From: Blastococcus sp. | GTDB lineage: Bacteria; Actinomycetota; Actinomycetes; Mycobacteriales; Geodermatophilaceae | Assembly (NCBI GenBank): GCA_025963345.1 | Contig: JAOPUS010000023.1 | Span: forward strand, 1 to 11,636 | DNA: 11,636 bases | Reading direction: 5' to 3' | Part shown: positions 6,448-11,636 of the stretch, piece after piece | Layout of the letters: each line of letters opens with the position of its first letter | How positions within the stretch are numbered: the stretch's first letter is position 1 | The notes under the pieces: model-generated | What the model was told of the DNA's origin: nothing | Databases searched by the model: none | Seen by the model: the letters and a program-made list of their open reading frames with translations, nothing else | Translations under genes and position numbers: made by a program

Positions 6448-6786
6448 ATGTTGATCGACTGCGACACCTGCACCGCGCGAGGCACGGGCTGCGCCGACTG
6501 CGTCGTCACCGTCCTGCTCGGCGCACCGCCGGGCTGGCAGAGCGTCGACCCGGTCGTGGTCCCGATGACGGGTCGCGCGCGCACCGCCGTCCCCGAGGGC
6601 GACGTCCACACGCATCCGGAGGCCGCCGCGGAGGACGTCGTCGTCCCTCCGCCGGGCGTCGTGGTGGACTTCGACGAGGTCGAGCGCCGGGCCGTGCGGG
6701 CCCTGGCCGATGTCGGTCTGGTGCCTCCGCTCCGGCACCGGGGCGCCCCCGGAGAGGCCGCCGGCGACGGCCGTCGGACCGGCTGA
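6448..6786 (+). CDS. Small CxxC...CxxC protein of unknown function
   Basis: The 112-residue protein opens with two cysteine pairs, C5-x2-C8 and C15-x2-C18, within MLIDCDTCTARGTGCADC, a spacing able to bind zinc or an iron-sulfur cluster. A short hydrophobic stretch VVTVLLGAPPGW follows, then an acidic and Pro-rich middle and a C-terminal helix (about 74-92, FDEVERRAVRALADVGL) ending in VPPLR. There is no signal peptide or convincing membrane span, so it should be cytoplasmic. GGAGGAG at 6434-6440, 7 bases before the ATG, is the strongest ribosome binding site in the window. I believe similar short proteins recur in actinobacteria near NlpC/P60 genes, but I cannot name the family. Its place between two wall hydrolases hints at an accessory or regulatory role, which is an inference. 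Confidence 0.82.
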   Translation: MLIDCDTCTARGTGCADCVVTVLLGAPPGWQSVDPVVVPMTGRARTAVPEGDVHTHPEAAAEDVVVPPPGVVVDFDEVERRAVRALADVGLVPPLRHRGAPGEAAGDGRRTG

Positions 6787-6795
6787 CCGGAGGGA

Positions 6796-6807
6796 CGGAC
6801 CGGTCCG
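6796..6807 (+). repeat. 12-bp perfect palindrome downstream of the CxxC gene
   Basis: CGGACCGGTCCG is its own reverse complement and lies 10 bases after the stop at 6786. An overlapping GACCGG (6785-6790) can also pair with CCGGTC (6800-6805). It could be a weak terminator or a protein-binding site. With GC-rich background its significance is modest. Confidence 0.3.
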
Positions 6808-6898
6808 CAGCAAGTCGCAGTCCGGTAACGGCGACCCGCTGACCAGCGGTGACGGCGGCGAAGGCGAGCTTGGTCACACCAGTCCCACAGCCCTCCGT

Positions 6899-6927
6899 TT
6901 GTCACAGCAGCATCACGGTCGTAGGGT
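6899..6927 (+). promoter_or_regulatory. Sigma-70 (SigA/HrdB)-type promoter for the riboswitch-controlled NlpC/P60 gene
   Basis: TTGTCA (6899-6904) and TAGGGT (6922-6927) are separated by 17 bases, the ideal spacing for a housekeeping promoter. Transcription would begin near 6934, giving an untranslated leader of about 237 bases that contains the c-di-AMP riboswitch. This is the best-formed promoter in the window. Confidence 0.75.
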
Positions 6928-6979
6928 CGTCGCCGTTCGACCGAGTGGTCGCCGCCCGTTGAAGGGTGGCCTCGGCCGG

Positions 6980-7143
6980 GCACCGCCGAATTGCCCGAAG
7001 GCGCCTCACTGGCGTCGGACGGCGAACCGGGGACCCACCGCAGTCCTGGGGTGAGTTCCCCTGTAGGGCCGGCTCGCCGGTGCGCAGGGGATAGGGCCAG
7101 TCTTCCCAGCCCGAACCCGTCAGCTAACTCGGTAGGCGGTTGC
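6980..7143 (+). promoter_or_regulatory. Cyclic di-AMP riboswitch (ydaO/yuaA type)
   Basis: The leader carries the conserved landmarks of this aptamer in order. These are CGAACCGGGGACCCACC (7023-7039), GGGGTGAG within a small GGGG/CCCC hairpin (7048-7061), TAGGG (7092-7096), and the hallmark CCGAACCCGTCAGCTAAC (7111-7128) followed by GTAGGCGG (7132-7139). A closing helix can form between GCACCGCC (6980-6987) and GGCGGTTGC (7135-7143) with one bulged base. In characterised actinobacterial examples this RNA class sits before wall-hydrolase genes, and c-di-AMP binding lowers expression. The aptamer ends 27 bases before the GTG start. No terminator-type helix with a U tract follows, so control may act on translation or on Rho-type termination. 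Confidence 0.92.
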
Positions 7144-7170
7144 AGAGGAAGAAACGGAGAGCCGCCGCTC

Positions 7171-8247
7171 GTGGCGACCCCACATTCTGTACTGACGCAC
7201 GCCCCTGAACAGTTCCCCGCCGCTCCGGTCGGCCCTCGTGCGCCCCGCCGCCTCGGTCTGGTCCGCTCCGGGCTGCTGATCGGGGCCGCCGCAGCCCTGG
7301 CCGTCACCGCGCTTCCGGGGGCCGCATCCGCGGAGCCCGTGGCCGACGCGGCCCAGGCCGCCCGGCTCGTCGCCGATGCCAGCCACCAGCTGGAGATCGT
7401 CACCGAGCAGGTCAACGAGGCCCGTGTCGTCCTCGAGCGGCAGCAGGCTGCCGTCGCGAGTGCCGACCAGGCCGCGGCCGAGGCCCAGACGCGGCTCGAC
7501 TCCCTCGACGGCCAGATCCGGCAGCTGGCCCGCTCGGCCTACACCAGCGACGGCTTCTCCCGGCTGGACGTGATGCTCACCAGCGACTCCGCTGAGGCGT
7601 TCGTCCACCAGCTCGGCACCCTCGATGCCATCGCCGGCCACACCAACGACCTCGTCTCCGAGGTCGCTGCTGCTGCCGACGACGCGGACAAGGCCCAGGC
7701 GTCCGCCGACGAGGCGCAGGCGCAGGCGCAGAAGTCCTACGACGACATCGCCGCACAGCAGCAGGAACTCGAGGCGAAGATCGCCGACTACCAGCGCCAG
7801 TACGACGCGCTGACCGCCCCGCAGCAGCAGGAGGTCCTCCGGACTCACGGCGGGGACACCCAGGCGGTGCCCAGCGGGGTCATCGCCCCCAGTGCCGCTG
7901 CTCAGCAGGCGGTCGACACCGCGCTGGCCCAGGCCGGCGACCCCTACGTCTGGGGCGCCGGCGGACCGGACGCGTTCGACTGCTCCGGTCTCATGCAGTA
8001 CGCGTACTCCGCGGCGGGGGTGAGCCTCCCGCACTCCAGCAGCAGCCAGTCGCAGATGGGCATGGCCGTCTCCCGCAGCGAGCTGCAGCCCGGTGACCTG
8101 GTGTTCTTCTACAGCCCGGTCAGCCATGTGGGCATGTACATCGGCAACGGCCAGATGGTCCACGCCTCGACCTCGGGTCAGCCCGTCAAGGTCGCCAGCC
8201 TCGACTCGATGGGCAGCTACAACAGTGCCCGCCGGATCGCCGGCTGA
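7171..8247 (+). CDS. Secreted NlpC/P60 peptidoglycan endopeptidase with N-terminal coiled coil
   Basis: The 358-residue precursor has a long N-region followed by a signal peptide (LGLVRSGLLIGAAAALAVTA, 28-47; cleavage near ASA-EP at 54-55). A coiled coil follows (about 58-215), then a C-terminal NlpC/P60 domain (about 242-358). The catalytic set is complete: C271 in FDCSGL, H319 in SHVGMYIG and H331 in MVHAS. Family members cut the D-glutamyl-diaminopimelate bond of stem peptides during cell separation and wall turnover. The coiled coil probably holds the domain near the membrane or controls access to it. The GTG at 7171 was chosen because it lies just downstream of the aptamer with GGAGA at 7156-7160; an in-frame ATG at 6991 falls inside the aptamer. 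Expression is predicted to respond to c-di-AMP. A strong hairpin follows the stop, so the unit is monocistronic. Confidence 0.94.
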   Translation: MATPHSVLTHAPEQFPAAPVGPRAPRRLGLVRSGLLIGAAAALAVTALPGAASAEPVADAAQAARLVADASHQLEIVTEQVNEARVVLERQQAAVASADQAAAEAQTRLDSLDGQIRQLARSAYTSDGFSRLDVMLTSDSAEAFVHQLGTLDAIAGHTNDLVSEVAAAADDADKAQASADEAQAQAQKSYDDIAAQQQELEAKIADYQRQYDALTAPQQQEVLRTHGGDTQAVPSGVIAPSAAAQQAVDTALAQAGDPYVWGAGGPDAFDCSGLMQYAYSAAGVSLPHSSSSQSQMGMAVSRSELQPGDLVFFYSPVSHVGMYIGNGQMVHASTSGQPVKVASLDSMGSYNSARRIAG

Positions 8248-8262
8248 TCCGCACCGCACGTC

Positions 8263-8307
8263 CGGCGAGGGCCGGTGACCCGATCCAGGGGACACCGGCC
8301 CTCGCCG
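8263..8307 (+). terminator. Strong hairpin terminator after the NlpC/P60 gene
   Basis: A perfect 15-bp GC-rich stem is formed by CGGCGAGGGCCGGTG (8263-8277) and CACCGGCCCTCGCCG (8293-8307) around a 15-base loop. It begins 16 bases after the stop codon. Only a weak T-containing tail (CGTTGC) follows, as is common for actinobacterial terminators. Confidence 0.8.
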
Positions 8308-8361
8308 CGTTGCGGGTGCGGCAGGTCCGGCCGCCGTCACTGGCCCCGACCGACGCGCACC

Positions 8362-8367
8362 TAGGAT
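8362..8367 (+). promoter_or_regulatory. Putative -10 element upstream of the M48 protease gene
   Basis: TAGGAT fits TANNNT and lies exactly 7 bases before a GTG at 8375, predicting a leaderless transcript from that GTG. No clear -35 hexamer is visible. The GTG is not in frame with the protease, because of the tandem duplication at 8388-8421. Confidence 0.5.
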
Positions 8368-8374
8368 CAGCCCC

Positions 8375-8419
8375 GTGGGCGAGCGTGCGAGCTCACCAAT
8401 GAACCGAGCTCACCGATGA
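8375..8419 (+). CDS. Possible 14-codon leaderless leader peptide before the M48 gene
   Basis: GTG at 8375 opens a frame encoding MGERASSPMNRAHR and stopping at TGA 8417-8419. That stop overlaps an ATG at 8416 which is in frame with the protease (ATGA). It has a TAGGAT element 7 bases upstream. It may be a translated leader that couples to the protease, or a remnant of the protease's former N-terminus that was cut off by the 17-bp duplication. No conserved function is suggested by the peptide. Confidence 0.25.
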   Translation: MGERASSPMNRAHR

Positions 8420-8421
8420 AC
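8388..8421 (+). repeat. 17-bp tandem duplication covering a start codon
   Basis: CGAGCTCACCAATGAAC (8388-8404) is followed directly by CGAGCTCACCGATGAAC (8405-8421); only one base differs. Each copy contains an ATG, at 8399 and 8416. Because 17 is not a multiple of three, the duplication puts the two ATGs in different frames. Confidence 0.9.
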
Positions 8422-8458
8422 AGAGCAGCGTGGCGCGAACCGGCCGACGAGCGCCAGC

Positions 8459-8465
8459 GAGGAGG
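8459..8465 (+). promoter_or_regulatory. Ribosome binding site deciding the M48 start
   Basis: GAGGAGG ends 4 bases before the GTG at 8470. No such sequence precedes the in-frame ATG at 8416. This favours 8470 as the main start, even though the spacing is a little short. Confidence 0.6.
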
Positions 8466-8469
8466 CCGT

Positions 8470-9735
8470 GTGAGCGCCCGTCGCGCAGCGCTGGTCGCCG
8501 CGCTCGTCCTCGGCGCCGCGCTCGTCATCGTCATCGCCGTTCGGACCCCGTGGACGGTGCTCCCGCAGCCGCCTGGCGGCCACACCCCCCTCGACCCGAC
8601 CGCCGGCCTGTCCGCCGCCCAGGTGGAACGTGCCAAAGCCTTTGCCGCGCTGATCCGCCCGGCGTCCCTGTTCTCCCTCGTCCTCGGGCTCACGGCCTCG
8701 GCGGTCCTCGGGCTCACCCGCCTCGGTGGCCGGCTGGTTCGGGCCGTCGCGGCCCCGCTGGGCGGGGGATGGGTCTGGCAGGTGCTGCTGGGTGTCCTGT
8801 CCCTCGCCGTGATCGGCCGCTTGGTCACGCTGCCGCTGTCGGCATACGGGGAGGTGATCCGACACCGCTACGGGCTGTCCACGCGGGGCTGGGGGCTCTG
8901 GCTCCGGGACGTCGGCGTCTCCACGGCCATCAACGCCGGCCTGACCGCCGTCGGGCTGCTGGCCCTGGTCTGGATCGCCCGTCGGGCGCCGCGGACCTGG
9001 TGGGCCTGGGCGGCTGCGGGAGCGGCCGCGCTCGTGGTCGTCGGGTCATTCCTCTGGCCGGTGGTGATGGAGCCGGCGTTCAACCGCTTCGAGTCGATGC
9101 CCGCCGGGCAGTTGCGCAGCGACCTGCTGGCGCTCGCCGAGAAGAACGGCACCCCGGTGCAGGACGTGCTCGTGTCGGACGCGAGCCGGCGGACGACGGC
9201 GCTGAACGCCTACGTCTCGGGCTTCGGCTCTACCCGGCGGATCGTCGTCTACGACACGGTCCTCGAGCGCCTGCCCGACGACCAGATCGAGTCGATCGTG
9301 GCGCACGAACTCGGCCACGTCGCCGCCGACGACGTCCTGACCGGGACCCTGATGGGTGCGCTCGGGGCGGGAGCGGGCGTGGCAGCGCTCGGCTGGCTGC
9401 TGTCGATCGGCCCGCTGCGACGGCGGTCGGGGGCGGACTCGCCCGGCGATCCCCGGATCGTCCCGCTCGTCCTCTTCCTGATGGCCGTGGGCACGCTGGC
9501 CTCGACCCCCGTCCAGAACCTGGTCTCCCGGCACATCGAGGCCCGCGCCGACGTGCACGCCCTCGACCTGACCGCGAACCCGGAGGCCTTCATCCAGATG
9601 CAGCGCGGCCTGGCCACGACCAACCTCTCCGACCCCGACCCGCCCGCGGCCTGGCAGTGGTTCTTCGGGTCGCACCCGACCACGGCTCAGCGCGTGGCGC
9701 TCGCGCACGACTGGGAACGGCTGCACCGGCGGTGA
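8470..9735 (+). CDS. M48-family membrane zinc metalloprotease (Ste24/CAAX-protease-like)
   Basis: The 421-residue integral membrane protein has a first hydrophobic helix at 6-24 and further helices at about 66-82, 103-123, 153-171, 178-198, 292-313 and 330-345. The zinc motif HELGH (H279, E280, H283) and the downstream glutamate in HIEARAD (E357) are present. So are the Ste24-type EPAFNRF (201-207) and SHPTTAQR (401-408). Relatives cleave membrane-associated or prenylated peptides and act in membrane protein quality control; the substrate here is unknown. GTG 8470 has a good ribosome binding site and starts just before the first helix. An in-frame ATG at 8416 would add 18 residues, but their codons use third-position A unusually often and no ribosome site precedes it. 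The stop overlaps the next start in GTGA, coupling it to the mannosyltransferase gene. Confidence 0.9.
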   Translation: MSARRAALVAALVLGAALVIVIAVRTPWTVLPQPPGGHTPLDPTAGLSAAQVERAKAFAALIRPASLFSLVLGLTASAVLGLTRLGGRLVRAVAAPLGGGWVWQVLLGVLSLAVIGRLVTLPLSAYGEVIRHRYGLSTRGWGLWLRDVGVSTAINAGLTAVGLLALVWIARRAPRTWWAWAAAGAAALVVVGSFLWPVVMEPAFNRFESMPAGQLRSDLLALAEKNGTPVQDVLVSDASRRTTALNAYVSGFGSTRRIVVYDTVLERLPDDQIESIVAHELGHVAADDVLTGTLMGALGAGAGVAALGWLLSIGPLRRRSGADSPGDPRIVPLVLFLMAVGTLASTPVQNLVSRHIEARADVHALDLTANPEAFIQMQRGLATTNLSDPDPPAAWQWFFGSHPTTAQRVALAHDWERLHRR

Positions 9736-10853
9736 CCCGCACCCTCGTGGTCACCAACGACTTCCCGCCGCGCCAGGGAGGCATCCAGACCTTCGTGGCC
9801 GCACTGCTGGCCCGCCGTCCGCCGGACTCGGTCGTCGTGCTCGCCTCTGACTCCCCGGGATCGACGGAGTACGACGCCGCACTGCCCTATCCGGTCGTCC
9901 GTCGACCCACGGGCATGCTGCTGCCGACGAGGGACACCGCACACGCCGCCGTCGACCTGGCCCGCAGGCACGGCTGTGACAGCGCCTTCTTCGGTGCTGC
10001 CGCACCGCTGGGCGTGCTGGCTCCCGCGCTCCGAGCGGCCGGCGTCGGGCACCAGGTGGGTGCCACGCACGGGCACGAGACCGGGTGGGTGGCCCTGCCC
10101 GGGTCACGGCACCTGCTGCAGCGCATCGCCGGGAACCTGGACGTGCTCACCTACATCAGCGAGTACACCCGCGGCCGGCTCGAGCCGGCCCTCGGCGGAC
10201 GCACCCGGCTGGCCCAGCTGTCACCCGGGGTCGACGTCGAGCGGTTCACCCCGGATGCCGACGGCGCGGCAATCCGCCGGCGGTACGGACTGGGTACGGC
10301 GCCGGTGGTGGTGTGCGTGTCCCGGCTGGTTGCCCGCAAGGGTCAGGACGTCCTCGTGGCCGGGTGGCCGCAGGTCCTGGCCCGGTATCCCGACGCCCGG
10401 CTGCTCCTCGTCGGAGGCGGCCCGGCGGAGAAGTCGCTGCGTCGGGCCGTGACACGGCTGGGCCTGGAGCGGTCCGTCGTCCTCACCGGACCGGTGGCGA
10501 CGGAGGAGCTCCCCGCGTACTACGCGGCCGGCGACGTGTTCGCCATGCCGTGCCGCACCCGTCGCGGCGGGCTGGACGTCGAAGGCCTGGGGATGGTCTT
10601 CCTGGAGGCCGCTGCCTGCGGCCGGCCCGTGGTGGCCGGCACCTCCGGCGGGGCGCCGGAGGCGGTCCAGGAAGGGGTCACCGGGCACGTCGTCGATCCG
10701 CGGTCACCCGACGCCGTCGCCGCCAGGATCGCCGGCCTGCTGGCCGACCCCGCCCGCGCCAGGGCGATGGGCAAGGCGGGTCGAGCCTGGGTGGAGCAGC
10801 GCTGGTCCTGGACGACGATCGCCGCGACGTTCGACGAGCTCCTCGACCCCTGA
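9732..10853 (+). CDS. pimB: GT4 glycosyltransferase, PimB-type phosphatidylinositol mannoside mannosyltransferase
   Basis: The 373-residue protein is a two-domain GT-B glycosyltransferase of family GT4. N-terminal features are TLVVTNDFPPRQGGIQTF (4-21, the acceptor-side glycine loop) and THGHE (112-116). C-terminal donor-site features are SRLVARKGQD with R198 and K203, GGGP (228-231), and the EX7E motif from E284 to E292 in EGLGMVFLE, followed by GTSGGAPE. In corynebacteria and mycobacteria the PimB' enzyme uses GDP-mannose to add the second mannose to phosphatidylinositol monomannoside at the inner membrane face. Identity is supported by the motifs and by the fadD15-like neighbour, as at Rv2188c-Rv2187 in M. 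tuberculosis. Other GT4 specificities remain possible. The GTG start overlaps the M48 stop by 4 bases, so the two are translationally coupled. Confidence 0.85.
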   Translation: MTRTLVVTNDFPPRQGGIQTFVAALLARRPPDSVVVLASDSPGSTEYDAALPYPVVRRPTGMLLPTRDTAHAAVDLARRHGCDSAFFGAAAPLGVLAPALRAAGVGHQVGATHGHETGWVALPGSRHLLQRIAGNLDVLTYISEYTRGRLEPALGGRTRLAQLSPGVDVERFTPDADGAAIRRRYGLGTAPVVVCVSRLVARKGQDVLVAGWPQVLARYPDARLLLVGGGPAEKSLRRAVTRLGLERSVVLTGPVATEELPAYYAAGDVFAMPCRTRRGGLDVEGLGMVFLEAAACGRPVVAGTSGGAPEAVQEGVTGHVVDPRSPDAVAARIAGLLADPARARAMGKAGRAWVEQRWSWTTIAATFDELLDP

Positions 10854-10854
10854 A

Positions 10855-10908
10855 GGCCCCGCTGCAGGGTCCCGCCCGAGCCTGCGAGGGGGGTGGGGCA
10901 GCGGGGTC
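10855..10908 (+). terminator. Hairpin between convergent pimB and fadD15 genes, possibly bidirectional
   Basis: GGCCCCGCTGC (10855-10865) pairs with GCAGCGGGGTC (10898-10908), 11 bp with one G-U, around a 32-base loop. CCTCTTTC follows on the plus strand. It starts 2 bases after the pimB stop and ends 5 bases before the fadD15 stop, so it can serve both converging transcripts. The long loop makes it less certain than the hairpin at 8263. Confidence 0.6.
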
Positions 10909-10913
10909 CTCTT

Positions 10914-11636
10914 TCAGCGGGTGTAGAGCTTCTCGACGTCGGCGTCGAACTCCTTCATGACGACGGAGCGCTTGAGCTTGAGGCTGGGCGTCAGCATCCC
11001 GTTGTCCTCGGTGAAGTCCGTGCCGAGGATGGTGAACTTCTTGATCGCCTCGGCCTGGGACACCGCCTTGTTGGCGTCCTTGACCGCCGACTCGATCTCG
11101 GCGTAGAGCTCCGGGTCCTCCCGGACCTGCTCGGCGGTCTGGTCCGCGGGCTTGCCCTTGGACTCCAGCCACTGCGGCAGCGCCTCCTCGTCGAGGGTGA
11201 TCAGCGCCGCGATGAACGGGCGCTGGTCGCCGACGACGATGCACTGGCTGACCAGGCGGTGCGAGCGGAGCCGGTCCTCCAGCACCGCGGGGGCGACGTT
11301 CTTGCCGCCCGCCGTCACGATGATCTCCTTCTTGCGGCCGGTGATCTTGAGGAAGCCGTCGCTGTCGATCTCGCCGAGGTCGCCGGTGTGGAACCAGCCC
11401 TCGGAGTCGATCGCCTCCTTGGTGGCGTCCTCGTTCTTCCAGTAGCCGCGCATGACCACGCCGCCGCGGAGCAGGATCTCGCCGTCGTCGGCGATCGCCG
11501 CGGCCACCCCGGGCAGCGGCCGCCCGACGGTGCCGATGCGCAGCGCGTCGTCGTGGTTCACCGCTGCGGCGGCCGTCGTCTCGGTGAGGCCGTAGCCCTC
11601 GTAGACGATGACGCCGATGCCGCGGAAGAAGTGGCC
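10914..11636 (-). CDS. fadD15: Long-chain fatty-acid-CoA ligase (FadD15-like), C-terminal part
   Basis: The visible 240 residues are the C-terminal part of an AMP-forming acyl-CoA synthetase; the rest lies beyond the window edge at 11636. Reading from the edge, YEGYGLTETTAA (the conserved adenylate-site motif) comes first. Then come IGTVGRPLPGV, EGWFHTGDLGEID with the ATP-ribose aspartate, GRKKEIIVTAGGKNVAP (hinge and lysine-containing loop) and the C-terminal DADVEKLYTR. The enzyme activates long-chain fatty acids with ATP and CoA for lipid synthesis or degradation. The TAGGKNVAP form and the position next to pimB match mycobacterial FadD15 as I remember it, though other FadD paralogs share the motifs. 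The frame stays open to the edge with no start needed inside the window. It converges on pimB across a 60-base gap. Confidence 0.88.
   Translation of the reverse strand, partial: GHFFRGIGVIVYEGYGLTETTAAAAVNHDDALRIGTVGRPLPGVAAAIADDGEILLRGGVVMRGYWKNEDATKEAIDSEGWFHTGDLGEIDSDGFLKITGRKKEIIVTAGGKNVAPAVLEDRLRSHRLVSQCIVVGDQRPFIAALITLDEEALPQWLESKGKPADQTAEQVREDPELYAEIESAVKDANKAVSQAEAIKKFTILGTDFTEDNGMLTPSLKLKRSVVMKEFDADVEKLYTR

Noticed and set aside
6991..7170. ATG at 6991 as the start of the second NlpC/P60 protein
   Set aside because: It falls within the c-di-AMP aptamer and its translation has no signal-peptide character; GTG 7171 directly precedes the secretion signal region.
1..11636. tRNA, rRNA, CRISPR array, transposase or phage genes
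   Set aside because: No cloverleaf, ribosomal signature, regularly spaced repeats or mobile-element protein motif was seen, and base composition is uniform across the genes.

Overview
The window is a gene-dense, very GC-rich stretch from an actinobacterium. Most codons end in G or C, and GTG starts are common. Gene order and orientation match, from memory, the Mycobacterium tuberculosis segment Rv2187 to Rv2194 (fadD15, pimB', Rv2189c, NlpC/P60 Rv2190c, exonuclease/UvrC-like Rv2191, trpD, ctaE, qcrC), with local insertions. Protein style and insertions suggest a Geodermatophilaceae-like or related soil actinobacterium, but this taxonomic placement is an inference.

Layout, left to right. (1) Minus strand, 1-673: the start of a probable qcrC and a complete ctaE, both for the respiratory bcc-aa3 supercomplex. 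(2) Plus strand, 795-2323: a degenerate receiver-like protein with a putative leaderless promoter, overlapping trpD by 4 bases. (3) Minus strand, 2320-4421: a DEDDh exonuclease/GIY-YIG (UvrC-like) fusion protein, coupled by a 4-base overlap to a stand-alone Lrp/AsnC effector-binding domain. Its stop overlaps the trpD stop head-on. (4) Plus strand, 4617-8247: a cell-wall module. It holds a secreted coiled-coil NlpC/P60-VanY fusion, a small CxxC...CxxC protein, and a second secreted NlpC/P60 endopeptidase. The last gene sits behind a TTGTCA-17-TAGGGT promoter and a c-di-AMP (ydaO/yuaA-type) riboswitch. (5) Plus strand, 8362-10853: a membrane M48 (Ste24-like) metalloprotease translationally coupled to a PimB-type mannosyltransferase. 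Its start region carries a 17-bp tandem duplication and a leader ORF. (6) Minus strand, 10914-11636: the C-terminal part of a FadD15-like long-chain acyl-CoA synthetase, separated from pimB by a hairpin that may act in both directions.

Functionally the block joins respiration (ctaE/qcrC), tryptophan synthesis (trpD), nucleic-acid processing (exonuclease/GIY-YIG protein) and envelope biogenesis (two peptidoglycan hydrolases, PIM mannosyltransferase, fatty acid activation). The clearest regulatory logic is second-messenger control: c-di-AMP, a signal of turgor and wall stress, is predicted to gate the second hydrolase.

No tRNA, rRNA, CRISPR array, insertion sequence or phage gene was seen. The most unusual items are the riboswitch/promoter unit, a UvrC-type four-cysteine cluster in the exonuclease fusion, a missing third catalytic residue in the NlpC-VanY protein, a pseudo-receiver next to trpD, and the start-shifting duplication before the M48 gene.
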